The notes beneath the pieces were generated by a model. It worked only from the letters and a program-made list of their open reading frames with translations, did no database searches and was not told the DNA's origin. DNA of 64,000 nucleotides from Rs1 sp000416275 (GTDB lineage: Bacteria > Pseudomonadota > Gammaproteobacteria > Pseudomonadales > Balneatricaceae), in assembly GCA_965243635.1 (NCBI GenBank), contig OZ251574.1, positions 2,976,001 through 3,040,000 on the forward strand, given 5' to 3'. This document shows positions 17,590-26,613 of this stretch, piece after piece (the stretch's first letter is position 1; each line of letters starts with the position of its first letter). Both the position numbers and the translations under genes were made by a program.

Positions 17590-17735
17590 GATAATCCTAA
17601 TAATACCAATACTTATAATTGTTAGTTTCCACCGACAAACACAGCGGCTTGCAGGAAAAGCTAGTTAACTAAAATGGACTAGCTGACTTAAGCCGAATAC
17701 TGGGTGTGTTATCCTGGCTAAGTCATCATCTTCAA

Positions 17736-19004
17736 TTAGTGATTGGCTGATATTCTGGTGATTTTACCGCCGATAGCTTGAAATTTTTCTTCTATATTTT
17801 CATAGCCGCGATCGATATGATAGATGCGATCGATCAACGTCTCACCTTCAACCACTAAGGCTAACATCACTAAACTTGCCGAGGCGCGTAGATCTGTTGC
17901 CATTACCGGGGCGCCGCGCAATTGCGTGCTACCTTCAATCGTTGCGGTATTGCCATCAATCAATATCTTGGCGCCCATGCGGATCATTTCCTGCATATGC
18001 ATAAAGCGGTTTTCAAATATAGTTTCTTTTACGTGACTGACACCTTCTGCGACGCAATTCATAGCGGCAAATTGTGCCTGCATATCCGTTGGAAAAGCGG
18101 GATAGGGGGCCGTAGTGATATTCACTGCCTTGGGTCGTTTACCTTGCATATCTAAGGTAATCCAATCTTCACCTATTTCGATACTCGCCCCCGCTTCGAT
18201 CAATTTTTGCAACACCGCCTCTTGTATACCAGGCTTAGTCGCTGTCGTCGTGACTTTTCCCCCAGACATCGCTGCTGCAACTAGAAAAGTACCTGTTTCA
18301 ATACGATCGGGAACCACACTGTGCTCGGCACTGTGCAGCGCATCAACACCATTGATGATAATAGTATCAGTACCCGCACCGCTAATATCTGCCCCCATGC
18401 TCACTAAGCATTCCGCTAAATCAGTGACTTCAGGCTCTTTGGCAGCATTTTCGATAATCGTTTGGCCTTCAGCCAAGGTCGCTGCCATCAATATATTCTC
18501 TGTGCCGGTAACTGTGACAGTGTCAAAAAATATTTTGGCACCTTTCAGTCGACCGTCCATGGTTGCACGAATGTAGCCCTCTTCAACGACAATATTTGCA
18601 CCCATCGCCTCCAGGCCGCGAATATGTAGATCGACAGGCCGACTGCCAATAGCACAACCTCCGGGCAGCGAAACTTCCGCTTCACCAAAGTGCGCCAGCA
18701 GCGGACCCAAGACTAAGATAGAGGCCCGCATCGTTTTTACTAATTCATAGGGAGCTTTGTGACTGTCAATAGAGCTGGCGTCGATGGAAACTAGCATATC
18801 TCCACGGCGCTCAATTTTGACCCCCATAGATTCAATTAATTTCAACATCGTATTTACATCCTGCAAAGCAGGCATGTTATCAATGACCAGTGGGCCTTTT
18901 ACCAGCAGAGCAGCGGCGATGATTGGCAGTGCTGCATTTTTAGCACCTGATACCCGCACCTCACCACGAAGGCATTTTCCGCCTTCAATTAAAAACTTAT
19001 CCAT
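17736..19004 (-). CDS. murA: UDP-N-acetylglucosamine 1-carboxyvinyltransferase
   Basis: Cytosolic enzyme of 422 aa that transfers enolpyruvate from PEP to UDP-GlcNAc, the first committed step of peptidoglycan synthesis. Lys22 (SGAKNAALP) and the active-site Cys117 in LPGGCAIGSRP are present. The Cys makes the enzyme of the fosfomycin-sensitive type. The two-domain EPSP-synthase-like fold is complete. It follows ibaG by 15 bp, the conserved ibaG-murA pairing. Confidence 0.97.
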   Translation of the reverse strand: MDKFLIEGGKCLRGEVRVSGAKNAALPIIAAALLVKGPLVIDNMPALQDVNTMLKLIESMGVKIERRGDMLVSIDASSIDSHKAPYELVKTMRASILVLGPLLAHFGEAEVSLPGGCAIGSRPVDLHIRGLEAMGANIVVEEGYIRATMDGRLKGAKIFFDTVTVTGTENILMAATLAEGQTIIENAAKEPEVTDLAECLVSMGADISGAGTDTIIINGVDALHSAEHSVVPDRIETGTFLVAAAMSGGKVTTTATKPGIQEAVLQKLIEAGASIEIGEDWITLDMQGKRPKAVNITTAPYPAFPTDMQAQFAAMNCVAEGVSHVKETIFENRFMHMQEMIRMGAKILIDGNTATIEGSTQLRGAPVMATDLRASASLVMLALVVEGETLIDRIYHIDRGYENIEEKFQAIGGKITRISANH

Positions 19005-19019
19005 AATATTTGTTTGCCT

Positions 19020-19262
19020 TTAGTCTTGAAGTTTCTGCCATTGCGCGGGAGTGTACGCTTTAATAGTCAATGCATGGATACTACCATCTGCGATTTGCGG
19101 ATTGACACATTGATACACTAACTGCTGACGTTTTACCGGTAGCAAACCATTAAACACATCACTGATAACCGTCACCTCAAAATTACAACCTTCCCCAGCC
19201 GTAATGACCGTCGCTTCCGTAATCTGAGACTCAATAATATGTTTTACTTCTATGGCTTGCAT
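19020..19262 (-). CDS. ibaG: BolA-family iron-sulfur protein IbaG
   Basis: An 80-aa BolA/YrbA homologue. It has the BolA fold with a Cys (EGCNFEVTVIS) and the helix-turn-helix-like region, ending with IHALTIKAYTPAQW, where the conserved His lies. Such proteins bind [2Fe-2S] clusters with monothiol glutaredoxins. In related genomes ibaG directly follows mlaB. Here about 720 bp and a MITE-B copy separate them, so ibaG-murA probably needs its own promoter. Confidence 0.92.
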   Translation of the reverse strand: MQAIEVKHIIESQITEATVITAGEGCNFEVTVISDVFNGLLPVKRQQLVYQCVNPQIADGSIHALTIKAYTPAQWQKLQD

Positions 19263-19825
19263 TTAGAACTCCAAGTAATTAAAAATGATGACTGCGCTCA
19301 ATATAAAAATCATAATCCGCTAAGGGACTATCCATTACCGACAGTCTCTTAAAACAAGAGACTGACCGAAAACCGACAGATCTCGGCCGACCGACTGCTA
19401 GCTATTGCGATAAATTGCAATTCTACCGATACAATTGAGCAGCGCTTTATAAGAATGCTGATAATAACCAAATTCGTTAAAAAAGGCGATGCGGCAACAG
19501 CATTTATTCCAGTATTTCGAAGCTATTGTTGTAACAACACAGCGCAACCAGGACAGCCAGCGCTGTCAACCTTGATATTTATCAACACTAGACAATTTCT
19601 AAACAAACCACACGCGGCTATTTCGCACAGAAAAACAGGGGATTAAGATGAGGATAACAAGCGGACTATTGTTTGGCGACAAGATGTTAATCCAGTACTT
19701 GCCCACAGAAAAAGCCCTATGGCACCCGCATTGCTCGGCTTAAGCGGGAATGGTGAGAACAAGCTGGTTTTTTAGAATTTAACCTTAAGTCAGCAAGGTG
19801 TTGGTTATTGCACTTTTAACTTTTA
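19263..19825. other. Enlarged mlaB-ibaG spacer
   Basis: About 560 bp with no convincing gene. It contains a perfect 9-bp-stem hairpin at 19342-19364 (CAGTCTCTT/AAGAGACTG) without a U-run. A 63-codon plus-strand frame at 19455-19646 has no recognisable content. In related bacteria this spacer is only a few bases, so it was expanded here. Confidence 0.45.
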
Positions 19826-19985
19826 ACTGAACCCGTGACTTCAAAGCGAATACAGAGTGTAAAATATTGGTCATACAGTGGAATTTAAATATCTTAGCTG
19901 CACCCGCAAGTTCTACGGATGCTTCTCTAATCGCTGTAAAATCAATATCTTGCGCTATGCAATACAGTAAGACCCCTGACTCAAG
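19826..19985 (-). mobile_element. MITE-B copy 5 (short form, overlaps mlaB stop)
   Basis: Decayed ends: ACTGAACCCGTGACTTCA on the left, and on the right a terminus that reads CTTGAGTCAGG on the minus strand. It is the short form without the central segment. The flanks TTTTA (19821-19825) and CTCTA (19986-19990) agree at three of five positions, possibly a mutated target duplication. The TGA of its terminus is used as the stop codon of mlaB. Confidence 0.8.
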
Positions 19986-20274
19986 CTCTATTAAAAAGCG
20001 CCCCTACCCCAACTGATTCAGCGATAGCTTGCAGTTCGGCAGGTATATTTTTATAACTCACCTGGGCTTGATTCGCCATCATTCTCTCAAGACTGAAGCA
20101 CAGCGCCAGTGCGCTAGTATCAACCCGTTCAACAGCAGAAAAATCAACACAAATATCGGTTTTATTATCTGTTAGCAGCAAACTGAACTGATCGTAAAAC
20201 TGCTGGGCAGTCGCAGATGTCAAATCGCCGTTTAGCGTTAATAGCTGATCTTGGTACTGCATCAGTGCACTCAT
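19981..20274 (-). CDS. mlaB: MlaB, STAS-domain subunit of the Mla transporter
   Basis: A 97-aa single STAS domain that binds MlaF and controls assembly and activity of the MlaFEDB phospholipid transporter at the inner membrane. The conserved Thr of the STAS loop is Thr53 in VDTSALALCF. Length equals E. coli MlaB. The last codon and stop are formed by the end of a MITE-B insertion, so the native C-terminus may have been changed by a residue or two. Confidence 0.88.
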   Translation of the reverse strand: MSALMQYQDQLLTLNGDLTSATAQQFYDQFSLLLTDNKTDICVDFSAVERVDTSALALCFSLERMMANQAQVSYKNIPAELQAIAESVGVGALFNRA

Positions 20275-20401
20275 AAATACCTACGATACTGAAGATAATG
20301 GATCTTTTTAATACAGGCTAACCCATCTAGAAACAGATGCCTACTGCGAGTTCCAGCTCGCAGCTACTGCAACCCCAAAAGGACACAATTTGCCATTGTG
20401 G

Positions 20402-21016
20402 CTATTTTTTTGCCATTAATTCTGACCATTTAGCAATTGCCACAGCCATGTTACCTTTTGATTGCTGCGCAATGTTAGCAAATTGATTTTTAAAGGTCAC
20501 CCGTAAATTAAAGCCATCTAGCACTATATTGACCAATTTCCAGCTTCCCTCTTTCTTAACCATGTAGTTAATCAAACTATAAGACTTCCCCTTTGAGGAA
20601 AATACTTTCACCACTACTTTTTGCTTATCGGGCTTGGGGCTAGCACTGCGTGATTTGACTAATTTGTATTTATCAACATTAAAGCTGACCAATGTTTTTC
20701 CATAAGTTTTTAACAGTGTTCTTTTGAAAACTTTGCCAAATTCAATTTTTTGACTAGCAGATGCTCGGCGATAGTATTTACCCATCACCACTTTAGAAAT
20801 ATACAGATAATCGACATTCTGCTTGGTGATGATCGCCAGGTCGCTGTACAGCGGCTCTAAATCGACGGTTACTTGGCCGTGATAGGGGGCTACTTTAGCC
20901 AACATTTTATCAATTGAAGTTTCAACGACTGCCGCCGCCTCTTCCCAGCTGGCATCGGCAGCGACATTTAAACTTAACAGCAACATTAAACTACTTAACA
21001 CACGTTTGAATTTCAT
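20402..21016 (-). CDS. mlaC: MlaC, periplasmic phospholipid-binding shuttle
   Basis: About 204 aa. An N-terminal signal peptide (MKFKRVLSSLMLLLSLNVAADA) is followed by the MlaC/Ttg2D domain that carries phospholipid between the outer-membrane MlaA complex and the inner-membrane MlaFEDB. Typical elements are the YYRRASASQKIEFGKVFKRTLL stretch and the lipid-pocket strands SYSLINYMVKK and WKLVNIVLDGFNLR. I chose ATG 21016 rather than an in-frame TTG 12 bases upstream, because the signal peptide then starts with MKFKR. It is separated from mlaD by 275 bp that contain a MITE-A copy. Confidence 0.93.
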   Translation of the reverse strand: MKFKRVLSSLMLLLSLNVAADASWEEAAAVVETSIDKMLAKVAPYHGQVTVDLEPLYSDLAIITKQNVDYLYISKVVMGKYYRRASASQKIEFGKVFKRTLLKTYGKTLVSFNVDKYKLVKSRSASPKPDKQKVVVKVFSSKGKSYSLINYMVKKEGSWKLVNIVLDGFNLRVTFKNQFANIAQQSKGNMAVAIAKWSELMAKK

Positions 21017-21082
21017 ACTGACTCTCAACTTTTCTGACTGCGCGACCTGTACATGGCGGCATATAATATTTGTTTATAAAGT

Positions 21083-21285
21083 GAGACCACTGCATAACTT
21101 ACCCAGAGGGTATGATAACTGCGCTCGGTAATACCGCGTTAAAAACCGGCTCAACATGCTCATTTACACCAGTAATACCCATAAACAGGGGCATACTATA
21201 CCCAAAGTGAGGGGCACACTGACTGCGCTATCTCGCCGGTTTTTGCCTTGTCTTACCTTCGCTCGCAACGTTATGCAGAGGTCTC
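21083..21285 (+). mobile_element. MITE-A copy 2 (203 bp) inside the mla operon
   Basis: The ends are GAGACCACTGCATAA and TTATGCAGAGGTCTC. The target duplication AAAGT is at 21078-21082 and 21286-21290. It lies between mlaD and mlaC, one base past the duplication from the mlaD stop codon. It has two copies of the internal 23-bp unit and an internal inverted pair AAAAACCGGC/GCCGGTTTTT. Confidence 0.95.
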
Positions 21286-21291
21286 AAAGTG

Positions 21292-21747
21292 TTATTCGCT
21301 GACTTTATCGAATAAAAACTTACCAATTAACTCTTCTAACACTAAGGCAGATTGGCTATCTTCGATCACACTCCCCTCCACCAGAACTTCTTCTTCAGCC
21401 CCAACCGACAGGCCAATATATTTACCACCGAGCAGGCCTGAAGTTAATATTTGCACTGAGCTATCAATACTTAAATAATCCACATCGGCAAAAATTTGCA
21501 TTTCTACTTCAGCATCCAACATCCGCGGATCTAAGCGGATATTAGACACAGTGCCTATTTGCACTCCGGCCAAGGTTACCTCTGCTTTTTTTGTCAAACC
21601 GCCAATGTTTTCAAAGTGCGCATAGACTTTATAGCTACCGCCATTTGCACCCGATATGCCACTAACCGAGACTGCCAGACCTACAGCGGCCAGCAAACCA
21701 ACTACCAAAAACAATCCCACTAAAATTTCAACTGTGCGTGAGCGCAT
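21292..21747 (-). CDS. mlaD: MlaD, MCE-domain substrate-binding subunit
   Basis: About 151 aa. A single N-terminal transmembrane helix (VEILVGLFLVVGLLAAVGLAV) is followed by one MCE domain (about 40-120, YKVYAHFENIGGLTKKAEVTLAGVQIG) and a short C-terminal helix. Hexameric MlaD forms the periplasmic ring of MlaFEDB. The ATG at 21747 (MRSRTVEIL) is preceded by GGAG about 10 nt upstream and lies at the mlaE stop. A TTG at 21762 is the alternative start. A MITE-A copy follows the stop codon. Confidence 0.93.
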   Translation of the reverse strand: MRSRTVEILVGLFLVVGLLAAVGLAVSVSGISGANGGSYKVYAHFENIGGLTKKAEVTLAGVQIGTVSNIRLDPRMLDAEVEMQIFADVDYLSIDSSVQILTSGLLGGKYIGLSVGAEEEVLVEGSVIEDSQSALVLEELIGKFLFDKVSE

Positions 21748-21748
21748 A

Positions 21749-22528
21749 TTAAATATCTCCAAACATCAAAACAGTCAGAACAAAATCTAACCCTAATATC
21801 ATTAATGACGAGTAGACAACAGTACGCGTCGTTGATTGTGAAATCCCCTCTGAAGTAGGTATAGATTCCAATCCTTGATAGATAGCGACCCAAGTCACCA
21901 CAATACCAAAGACAACTGCCTTTATTATGCCATTCAACACGTCATCATAAAAATCAACCGAATCCTGCATCACCGACCAAAAAGCACCACTGTACACGCC
22001 CAGCCATTCAATACTCACCAGTGCCCCACCATAAACCCCGACGATAGCAAAAATCATCGACAGGATAGGCATAGAGATAAATCCAGCCCATAGTCGCGGC
22101 GCGACAATTCGACGCAGCGGATCTACACCAATCATTTCCAGTGACGCCAGCTGCTCAGTGGCTTTCATCAATCCTATTTCAGCGGTTAATGCCGAGCCGG
22201 CGCGCCCGGCAAATAACAGCCCGGTAACCACTGGGGCCAGCTCGCGAACCAGAGACAGAGCGACCATTTGTCCAACTGACTGCTCAGAGCCAAAATCCAC
22301 TAAGATAGTATAGCCTTGCAAGCCTAACACCATCCCAATAAACAAACCGGACACCGCTATAATCAGTAGAGACTTCACCCCAACATTGTACAATTGAGTG
22401 ATCACTAACGGAAAATTCTTAGGTTGCGGCCAGGCAAACAGGGCGTAAAATAGAATAAAAGAAGCGCGACCAAAACCGGCTATTTTACTCAAAAACTGCC
22501 GCCCTATTAAAGCCAAAAAATCTAACAT
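21749..22528 (-). CDS. mlaE: MlaE, permease of the Mla phospholipid transporter
   Basis: About 259 aa with five or six transmembrane segments and the MlaE/Ttg2B permease signature (LVRELAPVVTGLLFAGRAGSALTAEIGLM). I place the start at ATG 22528 (MLDFLALIGRQF), 4 bp after the mlaF stop. The 13 extra upstream codons to 22567 overlap mlaF and are not needed. It partners MlaF, MlaD and MlaB in the inner membrane. Confidence 0.94.
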   Translation of the reverse strand: MLDFLALIGRQFLSKIAGFGRASFILFYALFAWPQPKNFPLVITQLYNVGVKSLLIIAVSGLFIGMVLGLQGYTILVDFGSEQSVGQMVALSLVRELAPVVTGLLFAGRAGSALTAEIGLMKATEQLASLEMIGVDPLRRIVAPRLWAGFISMPILSMIFAIVGVYGGALVSIEWLGVYSGAFWSVMQDSVDFYDDVLNGIIKAVVFGIVVTWVAIYQGLESIPTSEGISQSTTRTVVYSSLMILGLDFVLTVLMFGDI

Positions 22529-22532
22529 AGTA

Positions 22533-23387
22533 TTAATGCCCCCACTCCCGATGATCACCTGTATCACCCACCATGATCTGCTGCATTAAATCGATGGCTG
22601 GATAGTGAAAAGGTACTGGCCCATCTGGATGGCCGTGAATAAACTGCTGTACTTTTTCAGAGCTAGAGTTTTTAATTTGCTCCGCTGTGCCACTCGCGAG
22701 CATTTCACCGTCTGCGATAATAAAAATATAATCGGCGATACTTAAAGTCTCTTGGATATCATGGGAGACAATCACACTGGTATGCCCCAACGCTTGATTC
22801 AACTTTTTAATTAAAGTCACCAGCACCCCCATACCAATAGGATCTTGTCCGGCAAAAGGTTCATCGTACATAACAATTTCAGGATCTAAGGCAATAGCTC
22901 TTGCCAACGCGACTCTGCGTGCCATCCCCCCTGAAAGCTCACTCGGCATCAGGTGACTAGCACCACGCAAACCGACAGCCTGCAATTTTAACAAGACGAT
23001 ATCGCGAATCATTTCTGCATTTAAAGAGGTATTCACCTGTAGCGGAAAGGCAACATTTTGGAAGACGCTCATATCCGAGAAAAGGGCCCCGCTTTGAAAG
23101 AGCATGCCCATTTTTTTACGCAGCGAAAACAACGCTTTACGCGAGAGGTCATGGACTACAGTCCCCTCGACACTAACGCTGCCAGCATCGGGGGATAATT
23201 GACCGCCTATCATTTTCAACAAGGTGGTTTTACCGGAACCGGAAGGCCCCATGATGGCGCTAATTTTCCCTTTGGGAATGCTAATATTTATATCTTTAAA
23301 AATAACTCTGTCACCACGCTTAAATCGCAAGTGGCTTATTTTAATCACATTCTCTCGATCACCCAATGCTGTTTTCCCCTTTAGCAC
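22533..23387 (-). CDS. mlaF: MlaF, ATPase of the Mla phospholipid transporter
   Basis: A 284-aa ABC ATPase: Walker A GPSGSGKTT (47-55), Q-loop MLFQSGALFSDMSVFQNVAFPL, signature LSGGMARRVALARA and Walker B VMYDEPFAGQDP. The C-terminal extension (about 250-284) is the segment that in MlaF wraps the neighbouring subunit. It is the first gene of the mlaFEDCB operon, divergent from yrbG, with a MITE-B copy in the shared spacer. Confidence 0.95.
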   Translation of the reverse strand: MLKGKTALGDRENVIKISHLRFKRGDRVIFKDINISIPKGKISAIMGPSGSGKTTLLKMIGGQLSPDAGSVSVEGTVVHDLSRKALFSLRKKMGMLFQSGALFSDMSVFQNVAFPLQVNTSLNAEMIRDIVLLKLQAVGLRGASHLMPSELSGGMARRVALARAIALDPEIVMYDEPFAGQDPIGMGVLVTLIKKLNQALGHTSVIVSHDIQETLSIADYIFIIADGEMLASGTAEQIKNSSSEKVQQFIHGHPDGPVPFHYPAIDLMQQIMVGDTGDHREWGH

Positions 23388-23969
23388 TTTGCTAAGCTAG
23401 AAGCCTGTTGGACTTAGCACTAACCTACTACAAAAACTCTGAATTTGATCGCAAATTTTATTTTTCGCTACGACCAACCAAGCCCGACAGACTCCTATCA
23501 CTATAATTACCCTGCGTATCTATACTTCTTTTAACCTGAATCAATGACTTCACTTCACCATATAGCCCAAGCTCTTGATTCTACAGTGGTTAGAAAAACA
23601 CCCGCTGAACCTATGGGTGCAACTAAGATTTTTCAATTCCACCGTAGAACCAATATCTTACACACCGTACTCACTTTGAAATCATCGATCTAGGCTTAAG
23701 ACAGCTTGCCTCAATACTAAAAACCCTGTTACCCGCCTGTTTACACCCTGCTCAAAAAGCTAGAACCGACAACTGTCGCTAAAGTAAGCCGTGCCCTTTA
23801 TTTTTGAAACGCGAAAACTCACCGGCGCCAGACGAACAAAAAAGTCAGAGATTATACCACTCACTTATTTTATAAAATAGCCGCTAATCGAAATATATAG
23901 ATCTATTGATGGTTTTATCTTGCACCACAGGGCAGTTCTGCTTTAATAGCTTTTTTAAGTGCTGAGTTA
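23388..23969. other. Divergent mlaF/yrbG spacer
   Basis: About 580 bp. It holds the MITE-B copy at 23535-23694. The promoters of mlaF (leftward) and yrbG (rightward) must lie here. A palindromic AT-rich stretch near 23869-23882 (TATTTTATAAAATA) is visible. No gene is seen. Confidence 0.45.
23535..23694 (+). mobile_element. MITE-B copy 6 (short form, 160 bp)
   Basis: Begins CCTGAATCAATGACTTCA and ends TGAAATCATCGATCTAGG. The flanks TTTAA (23530-23534) and CTTAA (23695-23699) match at four of five bases, a probable duplication. It is the short form with the same deletion as copies 3 and 5. It sits between the divergent mlaF and yrbG promoters. Confidence 0.87.
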
Positions 23970-24926
23970 TTGATTTCCTATATGTTATATCCAATTATTA
24001 GTCTTGTTATCGGTTTAATTGTACTTGTTTGGAGTGCCGATAAATTTGTTTTCGGCGCCGCATCTACCGCCAAGAATTTTGGCATGTCACCTTTGCTAAT
24101 CGGTTTAACCATTGTCTCCTTTGGCACTTCTGCACCAGAGATACTAGTTTCTATCATGGCGACCCTCGATGACGTCGGCACATTAGCCATTGGCAATGCT
24201 ATTGGCTCTAATATTGCCAATATTGCGTTGGTCTTAGGCGCCACTGCGCTTATCGCGCCTCTACCGGTTATAAACACCGTGCGCTACAAAGAGATGCCGT
24301 TAATGCTTGGAGTTACCATCCTCGCGGGAGCGCTGCTCTTTAATTTGCGCCTTGATATGCTAGATAGCATCATTTTATTTATCGCACTAATCATTTCACT
24401 GATCATTTTTTCCCGCACCCAATCAGACAGCTTAAGCAATGAAGAAGAAGATATTGCTAAAATTAGCACCACAAAAAGCATTATTTGGCTAGTACTAGGT
24501 TTGATTCTACTGGTTGCCAGCTCCAAGGCACTCGTCTGGGGCGCCACTGAAATCGCAGTATCTCTCGGTGTTTCAGATTTAATTATCGGCTTGACGATTG
24601 TCGCAATTGGCACTAGTTTACCAGAACTAGCCGCCTCTATTACCAGCGCATTAAAAGGCCACCACGATATAGCTATCGGCAATATAATTGGCTCTAATAT
24701 CTTTAATCTAGGCGCGGTCATGGCTATTCCCGGACTCGCGGCTCCAATTCTGCTAGAGAGCGAAGTTTTTAATCGCGATTTCCTATTAATGTTAGCACTG
24801 AGCCTACTATTATTAGCCTTTTGCTTCCTGCGCAAACCCGCCTCTATTAAACGCCCTGAAGGCGCTATATTAATCGCTATTTACGTGATCTATATGCTAG
24901 TTTTATACATAACGTCTACCGCTTAG
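23970..24926 (+). CDS. yrbG: Calcium/sodium:proton antiporter-family protein YrbG
   Basis: A 318-aa CaCA-superfamily inner-membrane exchanger with about ten transmembrane helices. The two inverted alpha-repeats are visible: FGTSAPEILVSIMATL (N-half) and GTSLPELAASITSALKG (C-half), each followed by an AIGNxIGSNIxNL motif. The start ATG could be at 23970 or the ATG nine bases downstream. In E. coli yrbG also precedes kdsD-kdsC-lptCAB. The ion exchanged physiologically is unknown. Confidence 0.92.
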   Translation: MISYMLYPIISLVIGLIVLVWSADKFVFGAASTAKNFGMSPLLIGLTIVSFGTSAPEILVSIMATLDDVGTLAIGNAIGSNIANIALVLGATALIAPLPVINTVRYKEMPLMLGVTILAGALLFNLRLDMLDSIILFIALIISLIIFSRTQSDSLSNEEEDIAKISTTKSIIWLVLGLILLVASSKALVWGATEIAVSLGVSDLIIGLTIVAIGTSLPELAASITSALKGHHDIAIGNIIGSNIFNLGAVMAIPGLAAPILLESEVFNRDFLLMLALSLLLLAFCFLRKPASIKRPEGAILIAIYVIYMLVLYITSTA

Positions 24927-25100
24927 AACAAATAACCTAAGAGATTTTAAAATTTTAGTAAAACAGCTACTGTATTGTTACTATCCGAGATTATAATGAG
25001 CGGCAAGCACTCTGAATCGTCGTTTTATCTTGATGGTCAATTCAGTTGCGCAGCCCTCCTCAAGGACTTTGTATCACTAGATTTGAAACGGATTGAATAA

Positions 25101-26075
25101 ATGCATAGCCATAAACTATTTTTAGAATCAGCGAAAAAAACCTTCGAGCTGGAAGCCATTGCGATTAATAATTTGCAGGGTTTGATCGATGACAACTTTG
25201 TCCATAGCTGCACCGCTATCTTGGCCTGTCAAGGCAGGGTTATAGTGACCGGCATGGGGAAATCAGGACATATAGCCAATAAAATAGCTGCCACTTTGGC
25301 CAGCACCGGCACTCCGTCCTTTTTTGTCCACCCAGCAGAAGCTAGCCATGGAGACATGGGGATGATTACCGATAAAGATGTGGTGCTTGCTCTATCCAAC
25401 TCCGGAGAGTCCGCTGAAATCAAAGCGATCCTACCTCTGATAAAGCGGATTGGTATCCCTCTGATCAGCATTACATCTTACCCTCACTCTAGCTTAGCCA
25501 CTTTTGCAGACTACAACTTAAATACCGCAGTCCAGACTGAGGCGTGCCCGCTAAATTTGGCTCCCACCTCAAGCACTACCGCACAACTGGCGATGGGTGA
25601 CGCGCTGGCAATAGCACTTCTTGAAGCGAAAGGCTTTAAAGCCGAAGACTTTGCTTTTTCTCACCCGGGCGGCAGTTTAGGCAGAAAGCTACTGTTAAAA
25701 GTTGAGGATATTATGCATCGCGGCGAATTAATTCCCAAAGTACTTTCCAACACTCTATTAACAGACGCATTACTTGAAATCACCCAAAAACACTTAGGCA
25801 TGACCACAGTAGTCGATGAGAGTGGAGTTTTATTGGGGGTATTCACGGATGGAGACTTGCGTAGAGCCATTGATAATGACATCGACTTAAAGAACACTAT
25901 AATAGATTCAGTAATGACCATCAACGCGACGCTTGTAGATGAAAATTTGCTGGCAGCTCAAGCGCTATTAATCATGCAAGACAACAGCATTGGTCAACTG
26001 ATCGTCATTGACGCCGACCGCAAACCAATTGGCGCTTTAAACATGCAAGACATGCTAAAAGCAGGAGTATTGTAA
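25101..26075 (+). CDS. kdsD: D-arabinose 5-phosphate isomerase
   Basis: A 324-aa enzyme that converts ribulose 5-phosphate to arabinose 5-phosphate, first step of KDO synthesis for lipopolysaccharide. The N-terminal SIS sugar-isomerase domain (about 40-170) has GMGKSGHIANKIAATL, HPAEASHGDMGMI and SNSGES motifs. Two CBS domains (about 208-260 and 275-324) follow. The stop codon directly abuts the kdsC ATG. It opens the kdsD-kdsC-lptC-lptA-lptB run. Confidence 0.96.
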   Translation: MHSHKLFLESAKKTFELEAIAINNLQGLIDDNFVHSCTAILACQGRVIVTGMGKSGHIANKIAATLASTGTPSFFVHPAEASHGDMGMITDKDVVLALSNSGESAEIKAILPLIKRIGIPLISITSYPHSSLATFADYNLNTAVQTEACPLNLAPTSSTTAQLAMGDALAIALLEAKGFKAEDFAFSHPGGSLGRKLLLKVEDIMHRGELIPKVLSNTLLTDALLEITQKHLGMTTVVDESGVLLGVFTDGDLRRAIDNDIDLKNTIIDSVMTINATLVDENLLAAQALLIMQDNSIGQLIVIDADRKPIGALNMQDMLKAGVL

Positions 26076-26612
26076 ATGTTACGTCTCACCAACTCCCTTC
26101 TCCGAGCAAAAGTACAGCAGATTAAACTGGCGGTATTTGATGTTGATGGCATTATGACTGATGGCGGTTTATATTTTTTAGCGGATGGCTCTGAAGTTAA
26201 AACCTTTAACACGCTGGATGGATTAGGCCTAAAACTACTGCAAAAAAACCAGATTAAAACGGCAATCATCACCGGCCGATCCTCTCCCCAAGTCGCTCAA
26301 CGAGCAACATCACTCGGTGTAGACTACCTACTGCAAGCGCGGGACGACAAATTACAAGCGCTGCTTGAAATATGCCAACAACACCACTTTAAGCTCGAAG
26401 AGTGCGCCTATATTGGCGATGACTTACCTGATTTAGCCGCTATTAGAGCGGTAGCTTTCGGCGCTACCGTCCCCAATGCGCATCCACTGGTGATTGAACA
26501 TGCCGATTGGTGCACCTCGAGAAAAGGCGGCCAAGGAGCGGTCAGAGAATTCTGTGAAGCTATTTTAGACGCACAGTCAGTACTAGAAAAAACCTATAGC
26601 GAGTATTTATAA
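26076..26612 (+). CDS. kdsC: 3-deoxy-D-manno-octulosonate 8-phosphate phosphatase
   Basis: A 178-aa HAD-superfamily phosphatase (C0 type, no cap, active as a tetramer) that releases KDO from KDO-8-phosphate. The nucleophile motif is FDVDGIMTDGGLYF near 22-35, and the later motifs are ITGRSSPQVAQRA and GDDLPDL. The start codon follows the kdsD stop without a gap, and the lptC GTG lies one base after the kdsC stop. Confidence 0.96.
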   Translation: MLRLTNSLLRAKVQQIKLAVFDVDGIMTDGGLYFLADGSEVKTFNTLDGLGLKLLQKNQIKTAIITGRSSPQVAQRATSLGVDYLLQARDDKLQALLEICQQHHFKLEECAYIGDDLPDLAAIRAVAFGATVPNAHPLVIEHADWCTSRKGGQGAVREFCEAILDAQSVLEKTYSEYL

Positions 26613-26613
26613 C

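Noticed and set aside
19455..19646. 63-aa frame in the mlaB-ibaG gap
   Set aside because: No domain or ribosome-binding site; composition is like the surrounding spacer.
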